Source: CAVDHB01 sp963608705 (GTDB lineage: Bacteria > Bacteroidota > Bacteroidia > Bacteroidales > Bacteroidaceae). From it: a DNA stretch of 33,949 nucleotides. Location: the NCBI GenBank assembly GCA_963608705.1, contig CAVDHB010000004.1:1-33949 (forward strand), written 5' to 3'. How positions within the stretch are numbered: position 1 is the first letter of the stretch; the number at the start of each line of letters is the position of its first letter. Positions 1 to 7,785 of the stretch are shown piece by piece. Below the pieces are notes generated by a model. The model worked only from the letters and a program-made list of their open reading frames with translations, was not told the DNA's origin and did no database searches. The position numbers and the translations under genes were made by a program.

Positions 1-56
1 TCTGCGGTGAGTTACAAGAGCTTATGCACCGTGCGGGAGATATGCTAAAAGAATGA
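1..56 (+). CDS. C-terminal end of an unidentified protein (partial)
   Basis: The third reading frame is open from the window edge to a TGA at 54-56 and gives a plausible helical C-terminus (CGELQELMHRAGDMLKE). The other two plus frames stop early or read poorly. A perfect 16-bp-arm terminator overlaps the last codons, which supports this as a true gene end. Too little is visible to name a family. Confidence 0.6.
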   Translation, partial: CGELQELMHRAGDMLKE

Positions 57-99
57 GGTTGTACCGTAGAACTTAATTACGACACAACCTCATTCTTTT
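47..99. terminator. Strong intrinsic terminator, usable in both directions
   Basis: Arms at 47-62 and 84-99 are perfect 16-bp complements (aaaagaatgaggttgt and its reverse complement) around a 21-base loop. The right arm ends in a T run. It overlaps the stop codon of the upstream gene. On the minus strand it also ends in a T run, so it can stop transcription coming from pfkA. Confidence 0.85.
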
Positions 100-105
100 A
101 TACTG

Positions 106-229
106 TCGGATTAAAAATCCTAATAGTCAATCGAATCGGATTACAAATCCGATTCAACAAAGTAATAGGTAATTGATAATTACTAAGTACCAACTACTAA
201 ATACTAACTACTAATTACCAACTATTTGT
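106..229. repeat. AT-rich spacer with two small palindromes and degenerate short tandem repeats
   Basis: A palindrome at 133-155 has 10-bp arms (gaatcggatt / aatccgattc) around 'aca'. A shorter relative with the same core lies at 108-120 (ggatt aaa aatcc). From about 160 to 225 the sequence repeats variants of 'actactaa' and 'aattacca'. No ORF or promoter is convincing here. It probably is the 3' flank of pfkA. Confidence 0.55.
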
Positions 230-1210
230 TTAGATAGACAACATCGTCAATACACGGATGATGTCTTTTTTCATCGGCTTGTTCGTATTGATGGCCACAT
301 CGAACGGCACATCCACAATCTCGCCGCCTTTGCGTCCCAGCATGACTTTTGTCTTTCCAGCCATCAACGCTTCCACTGCGGCCACACCCAGACAACTTGC
401 CAAGATACGGTCGTTTGCCGTCGGAGAGCCACCACGCTGAATGTGTCCCAAAATACTTACACGGACACTATACTGGGGATATTCCTTGCGCACACGATCT
501 GCATAGTACATGGCACCACCATCTTTCTTGCTCTCGGAAACGAGGACAATACTGCTGGCCTTGCGTTTGCGTTTTCCACGCTGGATGAACTCGTCCAACT
601 GGTCTACATCCGTCTTGTCTTCCGGGATGATAGCGGCCTCAGCACCTCCGGCAATCGCACCGTATTGTGCCAGGAAACCTGCGTCACGTCCCATCACCTC
701 GATAAAGAAAATACGGTCGTGAGACTCTGCGGTATCACGGATTTTATCCACACAGTCCACCACAGTCTGCAACGCCGTGTCATAACCGATGGTCACATCC
801 GTGCCAGAAGTATCATTGTCAATAGTGCCAGGCAGTCCTACGCACTGAATGCCATGCTCTTCCTCCAGCAGCTTCGCACCTGTCATGGAACCGTTTCCAC
901 CAATCACCACCAAAGCATTGATTCCGTGTTTTTTCAGGTTATTATACGCCTTGGTACGTCCTTCAGGAGTCTTGAACTCTTCAGAACGGGCAGTTTTCAA
1001 GATGGTACCACCACGAGCGATGATGTTGCTCACGTCTTCGGTGGTCATGTCCTTGATTTCGTCATTAATCATACCCTCATAACCACGATAGATACCCCTC
1101 ACCTCAATTCCATTATAAAGAGCGGTACGCACTACGGCACGGATAGCCGCGTTCATTCCGGGAGCATCACCTCCGGAGGTCAATACTCCGATGCAAAGTT
1201 TCTTATCCAT
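230..1210 (-). CDS. pfkA: ATP-dependent 6-phosphofructokinase
   Basis: A 326-residue protein, the normal length for bacterial PfkA, that phosphorylates fructose 6-phosphate to the 1,6-bisphosphate in cytosolic glycolysis. The N-terminal nucleotide loop SGGDAPGMNAAIR lies at 12-24. The catalytic TIDND segment is at 129-133, with D131 as the expected base. EVMGRD is at 171-176 and HIQRGGSP binds substrate nearer the C-terminus. A glycine follows the GGN motif at 104-106, as in ATP-using enzymes; PPi-dependent forms usually have aspartate there. One oddity is Asn106 where the E. coli enzyme has the magnesium-linked Asp103. Bacteroidales often carry several pfkA paralogues, and this could be a variant copy. 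It stands alone on the minus strand. Confidence 0.93.
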   Translation of the reverse strand: MDKKLCIGVLTSGGDAPGMNAAIRAVVRTALYNGIEVRGIYRGYEGMINDEIKDMTTEDVSNIIARGGTILKTARSEEFKTPEGRTKAYNNLKKHGINALVVIGGNGSMTGAKLLEEEHGIQCVGLPGTIDNDTSGTDVTIGYDTALQTVVDCVDKIRDTAESHDRIFFIEVMGRDAGFLAQYGAIAGGAEAAIIPEDKTDVDQLDEFIQRGKRKRKASSIVLVSESKKDGGAMYYADRVRKEYPQYSVRVSILGHIQRGGSPTANDRILASCLGVAAVEALMAGKTKVMLGRKGGEIVDVPFDVAINTNKPMKKDIIRVLTMLSI

Positions 1211-1280
1211 AATAATATATTAAGTTTCGTTTATCCTATGCTTATAAGCAGGCATCCACATACCCCGCCTGTTTCTACCG

Positions 1281-1288
1281 CAAAGATA
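1281..1288 (-). promoter_or_regulatory. Probable -7 box for pfkA
   Basis: The minus strand reads TATCTTTG, an exact match to the Bacteroidetes TAnnTTTG box, about 70 bases before the pfkA start. A TTG-like -33 element is present but its spacing is short, so only the -7 box is claimed. Confidence 0.5.
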
Positions 1289-1476
1289 CAGAGAAAAATA
1301 GAAACAAGCGGAAGGAATCCCGCGAAACTCCACCCTTGGAATTTACTTTTTCAGACTCTGTAAATAACCATGCAAGCCGCCATGGTGTCAATGACACACC
1401 GACTTGACAAAACAACCCATTTACTCCTGTTTGCGAAAAAGAAGACACAAAAATCCATTATGTCGGAAAAAAAGCG

Positions 1477-1484
1477 TATCTTCG
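1477..1484 (+). promoter_or_regulatory. Probable -7 box for the folB cluster
   Basis: TATCTTCG resembles the TAnnTTTG box with one change and lies 18 bases before the chosen folB start. No clear -33 element was found at 19-21 bp spacing. Confidence 0.4.
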
Positions 1485-1502
1485 CAGAGTAAACTCAATA
1501 TC

Positions 1503-1871
1503 ATGCGATATAAAGAAGGACATATCATACTGCGGGACATGAAATTCCACGCCTATCACGGCGTGGACGCACAAGAGACGCAAGTGGGAGCTGATTTCAC
1601 GCTATCCTTGCGACTGCACACTGACTTGTCCAAGGCGGCTGAAAGCGACCGGGTAGAAGACACACTGAACTACGCAGAGGTATATCAGGCGGTGAGACAC
1701 GTGATGGACACTCCTTCCCATCTGCTTGAAAACGTGACGCAACGCATCGCCGCCACACTGTTCACCCGCTTTACCATGTTAGAGAAAGTGGAAATTATCC
1801 TTTATAAAGACAATCCACCCGTAGGTTGCGAATGCCAGGGCTTCGGAGTGGAAACCACGTTTACACGCTAA
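1503..1871 (+). CDS. folB: Dihydroneopterin aldolase
   Basis: A 122-residue protein matching the usual length of FolB, which converts 7,8-dihydroneopterin to 6-hydroxymethyl-dihydropterin and glycolaldehyde in folate synthesis. The family N-terminus (IILRDMKFHAYHGV, then a Glu a few residues on) is clear. DTLNYAEVY and the later SHLLENVTQRIA and KDNPP segments fit the tunnelling fold. The ATG at 1503 is preferred over an in-frame ATG at 1404, because the extra residues do not resemble the family and a promoter-like box lies at 1477. It is first in a plus-strand cluster; the next gene starts 12 bases after its stop. Confidence 0.9.
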   Translation: MRYKEGHIILRDMKFHAYHGVDAQETQVGADFTLSLRLHTDLSKAAESDRVEDTLNYAEVYQAVRHVMDTPSHLLENVTQRIAATLFTRFTMLEKVEIILYKDNPPVGCECQGFGVETTFTR

Positions 1872-1883
1872 AGCCACACTGTC

Positions 1884-3104
1884 ATGCTCGAACGTCTCCT
1901 CCCCCTTTTCCTGTTGCTCTTGCTTCTTCCCGACCTGTATATCGACTGGCGGTATCTGCGCAAGAGTCGTGCGTCATGGTTGTCCACTCCTTATCGCAGA
2001 CGCTGGATAAGGCAAGTATGGTGGACACCTTCCATCCTCTTTGCCATCGCCGCAATCTATCTGCTGACATCCAATGACTACTCACCCTTCCATTTAGCCA
2101 TCACGGGACAGTTGCTGTTGGCTTCCTATTTTTTCATTTTCCCGAAGCTCCTGTTCACCCTCTTCTCCCTTCTTGGATGGCCTTTCCAACGGCTCTTCAA
2201 GCTCAAACGCAACTACGGCGACTACCTCGGAATACTGATGGCGGTGTTCGTGCTATACATTCTCTTTACAGGCACTTTCATAGACCGCCATCGTTTCACG
2301 GTGAATCATGTGACATACACCTCCCCGGACGTACCAAAGGGATTTGACGGCTACCGCATCGTGCAGTTCTCTGATTTACACATCGGAACGTTCCGAAACG
2401 GATTCGAGGGGAATGTGCGGACCATCGTGGATTCGATAAACGCACAGAAAGGAAACCTCATCGTGTTCACAGGAGATGTCGTGAACCACCGCGCGGAAGA
2501 ACTGGAGGGATTCGAAAAGACATTGAGCCAGCTGCACGCCCCGGACGGAGTGTACACCATCATGGGAAACCACGACTACAGCATGTACATCCCGTGGAAG
2601 ACACAGGAGGAACACGATGCGGCCATCGACAAAATCATCCGCGCTGAACGGGACTTTGGATGGAATATGCTGCTGAACGAACACGTCATCTTGAGACAGC
2701 ATGGCGACAGCATCGCACTGGTAGGTTCCGAGAATGACGGCACAGGCCATTTCCCCCATCGTGGAAACCTGGCCAAAATGCTCTCTCACATCGAGGGACT
2801 GCACAACGACACGACACACCAGACTAAATTGTTCAAGGTGCTTCTCAGCCACGACCCTTCCCAGTGGCGGCGTAAAATCCTGCCGCAGACAGACATCCAG
2901 CTGATGCTCTCAGGCCATACCCACGCCATGCAGTTCATGATTTTCGGATTCTCTCCTGCCAAATGGATTTATCCTGAATGGAAAGGATGGTACAAGGAAG
3001 GCAACCAGTGGCTCTACGTCAATGTGGGAGTAGGAGAAGTCATGCTTCCCTTCCGTTTCGGCGCACTGCCGGAAATCACAGTCATCACACTGAAACATCA
3101 ATAA
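1884..3104 (+). CDS. Membrane-anchored metallophosphoesterase (YkuE-like)
   Basis: A 406-residue protein with an N-terminal membrane region and a C-terminal calcineurin-like phosphoesterase domain. Hydrophobic segments lie near residues 3-18, 48-63, 71-100 and 112-135. The metal-binding blocks follow in order: SDLHIG with D164 and H166, FTGDVVNH, MGNHDY, LLSHDP and SGHTHAMQ. This is the usual two-metal set, so the enzyme should be active. Relatives of the YkuE type act on phosphoester substrates near the membrane, some of them lipid-linked; the substrate here is unknown. It sits between folB and plsC with gaps of 12 and 6 bases, so co-transcription is likely. The plsC neighbour hints at a lipid substrate, but that is inference. 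Confidence 0.85.
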   Translation: MLERLLPLFLLLLLLPDLYIDWRYLRKSRASWLSTPYRRRWIRQVWWTPSILFAIAAIYLLTSNDYSPFHLAITGQLLLASYFFIFPKLLFTLFSLLGWPFQRLFKLKRNYGDYLGILMAVFVLYILFTGTFIDRHRFTVNHVTYTSPDVPKGFDGYRIVQFSDLHIGTFRNGFEGNVRTIVDSINAQKGNLIVFTGDVVNHRAEELEGFEKTLSQLHAPDGVYTIMGNHDYSMYIPWKTQEEHDAAIDKIIRAERDFGWNMLLNEHVILRQHGDSIALVGSENDGTGHFPHRGNLAKMLSHIEGLHNDTTHQTKLFKVLLSHDPSQWRRKILPQTDIQLMLSGHTHAMQFMIFGFSPAKWIYPEWKGWYKEGNQWLYVNVGVGEVMLPFRFGALPEITVITLKHQ

Positions 3105-3110
3105 CACAAT

Positions 3111-3842
3111 ATGAAACCACTCTATCAACTTTATCAAGCTGTATTTGTCAGCGTGTTGGGTGGACTGGCCACCCTGCTCACCGCCGGTGTCACCATTGTC
3201 GGCTGTCTGTTCAACGGACATTTCTGGGGATACTATCCCGGCAAAATATGGTCACGCATCATGTGCGCCCTGTGCCTCATCCCCGTGAAGGTAACCGGAA
3301 GGGAACATTTGAAAAAGCACCAGTCTTACATATTCGTATTGAACCACCAAGGAGCGTTCGACATCTTCCTTGTCTACGGTTATATCAACCGTAATTTCAA
3401 ATGGATGATGAAAAAATCGCTGCGCCATGCCCCGGTCATCGGACCGGCCTGTGCCGCTTGCCACCACATTTTCGTGGACAACAGCAGCCCCACAGGTATC
3501 CTGCACACCATCGAACAAGGCAGGGAAACACTGCAACATGGCACCTCCTTAGTGGTGTTCCCCGAAGGGAAACGCACGTTTACCGGCAAGATGAACAAGT
3601 TCAAGCGAGGTGCGTTCCTGCTGGCGGAGCAGCTGAATCTTCCCGTAGTACCTATCACCATCAACGGTTCTTTCGAGATTCTGCCCCGACAAAAGGGTAT
3701 CAGTTTTGTAAACCGTCATGCGTTGACCATGACCATCCACGAACCTATTCAACCCCAAGGAGACACCCCGGAAGCCATACGGGCAGTGATGGACGCAGCG
3801 TATGAAAGCATCCACAGCGCACTGGACAAGAAATACCAATAA
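3111..3842 (+). CDS. plsC: 1-acyl-sn-glycerol-3-phosphate acyltransferase (PlsC family)
   Basis: A 243-residue protein that should add the second acyl chain to lysophosphatidic acid, giving phosphatidic acid at the inner membrane. The N-terminus has one or two hydrophobic segments (about 10-35 and 48-60). The catalytic HX4D motif is NHQGAFD with H79 and D84. Block III is FPEGKRT at 150-156, a variant of the common FPEGTRS. The later block LPVVPITING at about 177-186 is typical. It starts 6 bases after the phosphoesterase stop, and ndk follows after 30 bases. The lysophospholipid acyltransferase family includes lipid A and aminolipid acylators, so the exact acceptor is less certain than the family. 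Confidence 0.88.
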   Translation: MKPLYQLYQAVFVSVLGGLATLLTAGVTIVGCLFNGHFWGYYPGKIWSRIMCALCLIPVKVTGREHLKKHQSYIFVLNHQGAFDIFLVYGYINRNFKWMMKKSLRHAPVIGPACAACHHIFVDNSSPTGILHTIEQGRETLQHGTSLVVFPEGKRTFTGKMNKFKRGAFLLAEQLNLPVVPITINGSFEILPRQKGISFVNRHALTMTIHEPIQPQGDTPEAIRAVMDAAYESIHSALDKKYQ

Positions 3843-3872
3843 ACTCATTCACCCTTTATTATAATAAGGTAT

Positions 3873-4334
3873 ATGGAAAAAACACTTGTACTTCTAAAAC
3901 CCTGCACTCTCCAGCGTGGACTGATTGGAGAGGTAGTCAGCCGATTCGAGAAAAAAGGCTTACGCATCGCCGGCATGAAGATGATGCAATTAGACGAGCG
4001 TATTCTTAATGAACACTACGCTCATCTCAGCCAGAAGCCTTTCTTCCAGATTGTGAAAGACTCCATGAAAGCCGCTCCCGTCATCGCCCTCTGCCTGGAA
4101 GGTATTAACGCCGTGGAAGTGGTACGCACTATCACCGGTGCCACCAACGGACGCAAAGCGGCTCCCGGCACTATCCGAGGCGACTTCTCCATGAGTGGAC
4201 AAGAAAACATCGTACACGCTTCCGACAGTCTGGAGACAGCGGAGGTGGAACTGAAACGTTTCTTCAAGCCAGAAGAAATCTTCGATTACCGTCCTGCCAC
4301 CTTCGACTACCTTTACAGCAAGGACGAACCGTAA
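3873..4334 (+). CDS. ndk: Nucleoside diphosphate kinase
   Basis: A 153-residue cytosolic enzyme that moves the gamma phosphate from ATP to other nucleoside diphosphates. The phosphohistidine is H115 in NIVHASDS. K9 in LLKPC is the usual N-terminal lysine, with Cys in the position often occupied by Asp. IRGDFS near 101-106 is typical. The length is close to the common 140-155. It is last in the folB cluster and is followed by a clear terminator at 4360-4401. Confidence 0.95.
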   Translation: MEKTLVLLKPCTLQRGLIGEVVSRFEKKGLRIAGMKMMQLDERILNEHYAHLSQKPFFQIVKDSMKAAPVIALCLEGINAVEVVRTITGATNGRKAAPGTIRGDFSMSGQENIVHASDSLETAEVELKRFFKPEEIFDYRPATFDYLYSKDEP

Positions 4335-4359
4335 TTTCTTTTGCGGAAAACCATAAGAA

Positions 4360-4401
4360 TGCGGGGCTTTCAGAATACATCCGAAAGCCCCGCACATTTT
4401 T
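4360..4401. terminator. Bidirectional terminator between ndk and a convergent gene
   Basis: Arms tgcggggctttc (4360-4371) and gaaagccccgca (4383-4394) are perfect 12-bp complements with an 11-base loop, followed by a T run. The flanking genes converge, so it likely serves both. Confidence 0.88.
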
Positions 4402-4416
4402 ATGCTGCTCGCCTTA

Positions 4417-5013
4417 TCAGAAATTGCAGATAAAGCCGAAAGTCAAGCTGTTACTATTCACGTCAAAGCCGAAACCGTTTTTCCCCAAGACGGTATTCTC
4501 GTTGTGTTTGGAATGACGATAGCCCAAGAAACCAGCGTGTGCGATGAAGGACACATTCTTGTTCAAATCCACCGCAATACCCGGTTTGATACCGATTTCA
4601 AAACCGTTTTTAGATCCATCGTCCGTACTTACCGTATTACCACCTGACTCTACACTGTATTTAGTCTTGGACGTAGCGAAGGAGAAACCTCCATCCAAGA
4701 ACAGACGCACTTTTCCCAAACGGGCGTAAGTGGCACGTACATAAGGAGAAATGATGAATGCGTTTGTCTTCATATTTCCGTCAAATTCGTCATCGTGAAC
4801 CCCGCCATTGTACTGGTAGCCATACTTGAGCGCAACGCCCAACGCCCATGTGTCGTCCAAGTTGTAACCGATTTCAGGAGCCAGTGTGAAAGAAGTGGTG
4901 TTAGCACCGTCTTCTGCGTTACGCCATAATCCCAATTCACCGCCTACATACGTCTGGGCACTTGCTGTCATAGCCGCTGCGGCCACGAACAACGATACAA
5001 AAAGTTTTTTCAT
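4417..5013 (-). CDS. Secreted outer-membrane beta-barrel protein
   Basis: A 198-residue protein with a classic signal peptide (MKKLFVSLFVAAAAMTASAQ). Alternating polar and hydrophobic strands follow, as expected of an OmpA/OmpX-like small barrel, and the chain ends in an aromatic residue (ICNF), typical of outer-membrane barrels. The start at 5013 is chosen because the signal peptide begins there; an in-frame upstream extension of 37 residues has no sensible sequence and overlaps the promoter. Its role is unknown; candidates are a structural barrel or a small porin. An excellent promoter lies about 50 bases upstream and the gene stands alone. Confidence 0.8.
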   Translation of the reverse strand: MKKLFVSLFVAAAAMTASAQTYVGGELGLWRNAEDGANTTSFTLAPEIGYNLDDTWALGVALKYGYQYNGGVHDDEFDGNMKTNAFIISPYVRATYARLGKVRLFLDGGFSFATSKTKYSVESGGNTVSTDDGSKNGFEIGIKPGIAVDLNKNVSFIAHAGFLGYRHSKHNENTVLGKNGFGFDVNSNSLTFGFICNF

Positions 5014-5060
5014 ACGCTTAATCTTTGTGTGTTTATTACTATTGTGTGTTAATTCGTCCG

Positions 5061-5091
5061 CAAATGTAAGAGAATACAGAGACATGACAAA
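5061..5091 (-). promoter_or_regulatory. Bacteroidetes-type promoter for the small barrel gene
   Basis: On the minus strand TTTG (5088-5091) is followed by a spacer of exactly 19 bases and TACATTTG (5061-5068). Both boxes match the TTTG / TAnnTTTG consensus. The 5' leader would be about 40-50 bases. Confidence 0.8.
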
Positions 5092-5195
5092 GCAATCGAA
5101 ACCTAAAGACTCCTTTTTGGACAAAAAAGAAGTAGTTTACGACATCAAACACAGACAACTTCGCTTGTCAAGCTGTATAATTCAAATAAAATCCG

Positions 5196-5203
5196 TACTT
5201 TTG
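5196..5203 (+). promoter_or_regulatory. Probable -7 box for trpS
   Basis: TACTTTTG matches TAnnTTTG and lies 33 bases before the trpS start. The -33 element is not clear at the usual spacing. Confidence 0.6.
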
Positions 5204-5236
5204 CATACAGACTAATATACATTTATCATACAACAC

Positions 5237-6328
5237 ATGGGAAAAATCATTTTGACCGGTGACCGTCCTACGGGAAAGCTCCATTTGGGACACTACGTAG
5301 GCTCACTGAAAAGAAGAGTGGAATTACAGAATGCCGGAGACTTTGACCGCATGTTTGTCTTCATCGCCGACGTACAGGCACTGACAGACAACGCGGACAA
5401 TCCGGAAAAGATACGACAGAACATCATCGAGGTGGCACTGGACTACCTCTCCTGCGGACTGGACCCGGAGAAAGTGACGATCTTCGTGCAGTCGCAAATC
5501 CCCGAACTGGCGGAACTCACCGTCTATTACATGGACTTGGTGTCTGTCTCCCGTCTGCAACGCAACCCCACCGTGAAGACTGAAATACAGCAAAGAGGGT
5601 TTGCCTCCAGTATCCCCGTGGGCTTCTTCACCTATCCCATCAGCCAAGCCGCTGACATCACGGCGTTCAAGGCTACTACTGTACCAGCGGGAGAAGACCA
5701 AGAGCCGATGTTGGAACAGACCCGCGAAATCGTGAAACGTTTCAACAGCATTTACGGTGATACGTTGGTGGAACCGGAGATTCTGCTGCCCGACAACCAA
5801 GCGTGTCTCCGTCTGCCAGGCACGGATGGAAAGGCGAAGATGAGCAAGTCCATCGGCAACTGCATCTACCTCTCCGACGACAAGAAAGAAGTGCAGAAGA
5901 AAATCAAAGGCATGTACACTGACCCCGGACACTTGCGGGTGGAAGACCCTGGGAAAGTGGAGGGCAATCCTGTGTTTACTTACATGGACGCTTTCTGCCG
6001 GGGAGAAGAGGACTTCGCAGAGTTCTGGCCAGACTACAAGAACCTGGACGAGGTGAAAGACCACTACCGCCGTGGCGGACTGGGCGACGCCAAGTGCAAG
6101 AAGTTCCTCACCAAACTCATTGAGCGTGAGCTGGAGCCTATCCGTGAACGCCGCCATGAGTTCGAGAAAGACATCCCGGAGGTGTTCAATATCTTGAAGA
6201 AAGGCAGCGAAGCAGCACGTGAAGTAGCCGCCCAGACACTGCACGACGTACGCAACGCCATGCGTATAAATTACTTTGACGACAAGGCTTTGATTGAAGA
6301 ACAAGCCGCCAAATACACACAACAATAA
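5237..6328 (+). CDS. trpS: Tryptophanyl-tRNA synthetase
   Basis: A 363-residue class I synthetase that charges tRNA-Trp in the cytosol. The N-terminal TGDRPTGKLHLGHYVGSL holds the HIGH-type motif HLGH at 16-19. The second signature KMSKS is at 201-205. The GDRPTG form differs from the GxxPSG seen in B. subtilis, but from memory it is the standard Bacteroidales type. The length is near the usual 330-370. It is followed after 4 bases by a secreted peptidase gene, so the two are probably co-transcribed. Confidence 0.94.
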   Translation: MGKIILTGDRPTGKLHLGHYVGSLKRRVELQNAGDFDRMFVFIADVQALTDNADNPEKIRQNIIEVALDYLSCGLDPEKVTIFVQSQIPELAELTVYYMDLVSVSRLQRNPTVKTEIQQRGFASSIPVGFFTYPISQAADITAFKATTVPAGEDQEPMLEQTREIVKRFNSIYGDTLVEPEILLPDNQACLRLPGTDGKAKMSKSIGNCIYLSDDKKEVQKKIKGMYTDPGHLRVEDPGKVEGNPVFTYMDAFCRGEEDFAEFWPDYKNLDEVKDHYRRGGLGDAKCKKFLTKLIERELEPIRERRHEFEKDIPEVFNILKKGSEAAREVAAQTLHDVRNAMRINYFDDKALIEEQAAKYTQQ

Positions 6329-6332
6329 TAAG

Positions 6333-7724
6333 ATGAAAAAGACCATACTCTTATCTTTCATGCTGGCTACCACAAGCATGGCTTTCGCACAGGGAGGCAT
6401 CACGCCTTCCATGCTGAAGACCATTCAGAATACCTACAAAGAAACGCCCGCGGACAAAGCACTCTCCAACGCCTTGGCGGGAAACTCCATCGACAAACTG
6501 GCGGAGAACCATCATAACGATGTACAGCTGGACACCTACTTCAGCATAGAGACACCGAAGCAGAGCATCACCAACCAGCTCAGCTCCGGCCGTTGCTGGA
6601 TGTTCAGCGGACTGAATGTGCTGCGTGCCAACGCTAAGGCGGAGAAACAAGTACCGGCATTTGAGTTCTCCCAGAACTACCTGTTCTTCTACGACCAGTT
6701 GGAAAAGTCGAACCTCTTCCTTCAAGGCATCATCGACACCGCAAAGAAGCCGATAGACGACCATACAGTGGTGTTCTTCTTCAAAAGCCCGATAGGCGAC
6801 GGCGGCACATTCTGCGGCGTGGCCGACTTGGCGGAGAAATACGGACTGGTACCCAAAGAAGCCATGGCCGAAACTTTCTCCAGCAACAACACCAGCCGTA
6901 TGGCAAAAATCATCTCTTCCAAACTGAGAGAATACGGATTGCAACTGCGCCAGATGGTAGCGGAGAAAAAGAGCAAAGCCACCATCGAGGCAGAGAAAAC
7001 CAAAATGTTAGGCACCATCTACCATATCCTGACCTTGACGTTGGGCAAGCCTCCCGTGAGCTTCACCTACTCATTCAAGGACAAAGACGGCAAAGTGCTG
7101 ACCGAACCGCAGACCTTCACCCCGAAGAGTTTCTATGAGAAAGTGGTAGGCGCACCTATTAACGGCACATTCCTGATGGCGATGAACGACCCCTCACGTC
7201 CTTATTACAAGACTTACGAGGTGCAGTATGACCGCCACGCTTACGACGGACACAACTGGCGATACCTGAACCTGCCGATGAAAGAGATTAAGGAACTGGC
7301 CATCGCCTCGTTGAAAGACGGACGGAAGATGTACAGCTCTTATGACGTGGGCAAGTTCTTAGACCGTGAGAACGGCTACCTCGACACGGGTAACTACGAC
7401 TATGCGTCGCTCATGGGTACCACGTTCAACATGGACAAAGGACAACGCATCCGCACCTACGACAGTGGTTCCACTCACGCCATGACCTTGACAGCCGTGG
7501 ACTTGGACGCCAAAGGCAATCCCACGAAATGGAAGGTGGAAAACAGCTGGGGAGCTTCTTACGGACAAAAAGGCTATCTTATCATGTCCGACCGCTGGTT
7601 TGACAACTATATGTTCCGCCTTGTGGTGAACATGAAGTACGTACCAGCCAAACTACAAGAACTCTACAAGCAGAAGCCAACCATGCTTCCGCCCGAAGAC
7701 CCCTTGTTCCAAGCAGATAAGTAA
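6333..7724 (+). CDS. pepC: Secreted aminopeptidase C / bleomycin hydrolase-type cysteine peptidase (C1B)
   Basis: A 463-residue papain-fold peptidase. A signal peptide is clear (MKKTILLSFMLATTSMAFAQ), so it acts in the periplasm or outside. The oxyanion glutamine is Q82 and the nucleophile C88 in SSGRCWMFSG. The other catalytic residues are H382 in STHAMTLTAV and N404 in ENSWG. All four are intact. Family members trim N-terminal residues from peptides. The ATG at 6333 is chosen because the signal peptide starts there; an upstream in-frame start would overlap trpS. A terminator follows 6 bases after the stop. Export of a C1B enzyme is common in Bacteroidales but differs from the cytosolic lactic-acid-bacterial PepC. 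Confidence 0.9.
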   Translation: MKKTILLSFMLATTSMAFAQGGITPSMLKTIQNTYKETPADKALSNALAGNSIDKLAENHHNDVQLDTYFSIETPKQSITNQLSSGRCWMFSGLNVLRANAKAEKQVPAFEFSQNYLFFYDQLEKSNLFLQGIIDTAKKPIDDHTVVFFFKSPIGDGGTFCGVADLAEKYGLVPKEAMAETFSSNNTSRMAKIISSKLREYGLQLRQMVAEKKSKATIEAEKTKMLGTIYHILTLTLGKPPVSFTYSFKDKDGKVLTEPQTFTPKSFYEKVVGAPINGTFLMAMNDPSRPYYKTYEVQYDRHAYDGHNWRYLNLPMKEIKELAIASLKDGRKMYSSYDVGKFLDRENGYLDTGNYDYASLMGTTFNMDKGQRIRTYDSGSTHAMTLTAVDLDAKGNPTKWKVENSWGASYGQKGYLIMSDRWFDNYMFRLVVNMKYVPAKLQELYKQKPTMLPPEDPLFQADK

Positions 7725-7730
7725 TACACT

Positions 7731-7772
7731 GCTCCCTTGCTTCTTGACAAGAAGAAGGCAAGGGAGCTTTTT
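7731..7772 (+). terminator. Terminator-like hairpin just before the sialidase gene
   Basis: Arms gctcccttgc (7731-7740) and gcaagggagc (7758-7767) are perfect complements, and 'ttctt' can pair further with 'aagaa' inside. A run of five T follows. It ends about 14 bases before the sialidase ATG at 7786, which leaves almost no room for a separate promoter. Confidence 0.8.
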
Positions 7773-7785
7773 ATATCTTAAAGAA

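Noticed and set aside
443..1363. 306-codon open frame on the plus strand
   Set aside because: It is antisense to pfkA and runs past its promoter, with no protein-like features.
5324..6424. 366-codon open frame on the minus strand
   Set aside because: It is antisense to trpS and the start of pepC and shows no recognisable domain; trpS is certain.
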